Source: Candidatus Iainarchaeum sp. (GTDB taxonomy: Archaea > Iainarchaeota > Iainarchaeia > Iainarchaeales > JAAZKV01). From it: a DNA stretch of 6,338 bases. A program made the translations under genes and the position numbers. Of the stretch, positions 5,597 through 6,338 are shown piece after piece (positions within the stretch are counted from its first letter, which is position 1; each line of letters opens with the position of its first letter). The DNA is taken from the NCBI GenBank assembly GCA_028690725.1, contig JAQVAR010000041.1, forward strand, positions 1 through 6,338. Direction: 5' to 3'. Below the pieces are notes generated by a model. The model searched no databases. It saw nothing but the letters and a program-made list of their open reading frames with translations, and had not been told where the DNA came from.

Positions 5597-5633
5597 ATTT
5601 AAAATATAATAATATTAAACATTTAAAATATAA
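5597..5633. repeat. 13-bp direct repeat upstream of the HTH gene
   Basis: ATTTAAAATATAA occurs at 5597-5609 and again at 5621-5633, 24 bp from start to start, in the 56-nt spacer between mre11 and the HTH gene. The copy nearer the gene ends 7 nt from its start codon. The repeats are AT-only, so chance is a real possibility, but their position fits paired protein-binding sites, perhaps for the HTH protein itself. Confidence 0.4.
5621..5633 (-). promoter_or_regulatory. Candidate TATA element for the HTH gene
   Basis: Read on the minus strand this copy of the repeat is TTATATTTTAAAT, TATA-box-like and 31-44 nt before ATG 5589. It would place a transcript start near 5595-5605, within or beside the second repeat copy. 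The whole spacer is AT-rich, so specificity is low. Confidence 0.3.
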
Positions 5634-5637
5634 AAAA
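5632..5637 (-). terminator. T6 run after mre11
   Basis: On the minus strand six T residues follow 8 nt after the mre11 stop. This is a possible weak archaeal terminator, directly followed by the candidate promoter of the HTH gene. Confidence 0.3.
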
Positions 5638-5645
5638 TAATACAC

Positions 5646-6338
5646 TTATGTTAAAAGTATTCTTTCAGCTTTTTCAATTTCATTTTCTGACAACAATCCA
5701 AAAATTTCTCTAGTATCAAAATCATTTAAATTTGCTTCCTCAACATTTTTTTCAAGCAAATTTATCCCAAGTTCAACAATACTTTTTTTTTCATTTTGTA
5801 ATTCTTTTAAAGAATTAATTTTTTTCTTAAAAGAATCCATTTCAAAGCTTTTTGTTATAGAAAAAATTGCTTTATCTTCTGGCAAAGAAAAACTAATATC
5901 TTTTTGAGAAAAACCTTTTGCAAGAGTACCACACAATTTTAATCGTATTAATGGTTTCATTTCAAAAGAATTGCAAAAAATTGTTTCTAACTTTTTTTTG
6001 ACAACATTAATTATTTCTTCTGGTCTAGCATTATCAAATTTTATTTTTTCATAAAACATTTTCCTCTGAATTTTAAAAGGAATAAAAACAAGTTTTTTAG
6101 AAATAGTATCAAATAAAAAAACTCCTTTTCCTTTTTCAGATTCAAGAGATTTCATTTGAGTATAAATAGTTGAACCACATAGTAAAAACCTTTTTTCTTC
6201 CAGATTTTGTTCACTAATCCAATGTAAATGCCCACCAATAATTAAATCAAAATTGTTTGGCAAATCAGATAATGAAAGAGAAGCAATTGATTCATCATTA
6301 AAAGGAAGAAATTCTATAAAAGATTGGTGTAATAAAAG
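5646..6338 (-). CDS. mre11: Mre11-family DNA repair nuclease, C-terminal part (runs off the right edge)
   Basis: The open frame is uninterrupted to the window end, giving the last 230 residues. A TTG at 6261-6263 is internal, not a start, because the conserved core continues before it. Visible calcineurin-like phosphoesterase motifs are LLLHQS (residues 1-6 of the fragment, metal-binding His4) and IIGGHLHW (33-40, His37 and His39). Next come the 'GSTIYTQMK' loop (55-63) and 'KGVFLFD', typical of archaeal Mre11, then a capping domain (about 70-150). A C-terminal helical part (about 180-230) is where Mre11 proteins bind Rad50. With Rad50, Mre11 resects double-strand breaks by manganese-dependent nuclease activity. 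The N-terminal motifs (DxH, GDxxD, GNHD) lie outside the window. The next gene on this strand is the HTH protein, not rad50. A different phosphoesterase is possible but less likely. Confidence 0.85.
   Translation of the reverse strand, partial: LLLHQSFIEFLPFNDESIASLSLSDLPNNFDLIIGGHLHWISEQNLEEKRFLLCGSTIYTQMKSLESEKGKGVFLFDTISKKLVFIPFKIQRKMFYEKIKFDNARPEEIINVVKKKLETIFCNSFEMKPLIRLKLCGTLAKGFSQKDISFSLPEDKAIFSITKSFEMDSFKKKINSLKELQNEKKSIVELGINLLEKNVEEANLNDFDTREIFGLLSENEIEKAERILLT

Noticed and set aside
6261..6263. TTG as the start of the Mre11-like gene
   Set aside because: The frame continues to the window edge and the upstream residues carry the conserved LLLHQ metal-binding motif, so this is an internal leucine of a partial gene.

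Overview
The window is a strongly AT-rich archaeal chromosome segment carrying core information-processing genes. Arginine is written almost only as AGA, lysine mostly as AAA, and spacers are short. The gene set (translation factor aIF1A, RIO1 kinase, a two-KH Dim2/Pno1-type protein, both subunits of DNA topoisomerase VI, an Mre11-type nuclease) is archaeal. The low GC, compact layout and modest protein lengths suggest a DPANN-type archaeon such as Woesearchaeota or Pacearchaeota. That placement is inference; there is no rRNA here to confirm it.

Layout. Positions 3-5103 are one co-directional plus-strand run: the last codons of what looks like aIF2-beta, a DUF424 protein, aIF1A, RIO1 kinase, the KH protein, Top6B and Top6A. 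Spacers range from 9 to 92 nt. Two minus-strand genes converge on it: a small basic protein with two probable helix-turn-helix domains (5110-5589), and the C-terminal part of an Mre11-family nuclease that runs off the right edge (5646 to at least 6338). No stretch over 300 bases lacks a gene. I saw no tRNA, rRNA, CRISPR array or mobile element.

How the genes work together. The left half handles translation initiation (aIF2-beta, aIF1A) and small-subunit maturation (RIO1 kinase, and the KH protein that in its family acts near the 16S rRNA 3' end). The right half handles DNA topology and break repair (topoisomerase VI, Mre11). From memory, the order aIF1A-RIO1-KH-Top6B-Top6A is shared by many archaea, so this is a conserved cluster and not an accessory island.

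Start sites need care. The KH gene most likely starts at ATG 1670, not at an upstream TTG. Both topoisomerase subunits appear to use TTG starts behind good archaeal Shine-Dalgarno sequences. Points worth checking are a Cys-to-Arg change in the apparent aIF2-beta zinc ribbon, a GGTGAT motif with no usual start codon behind it, a perfect 14-bp palindrome before the KH gene, a 13-bp direct repeat before the HTH gene, and an mre11 not followed by rad50. I found no convincing new biological system; this is mostly an ordinary core region.
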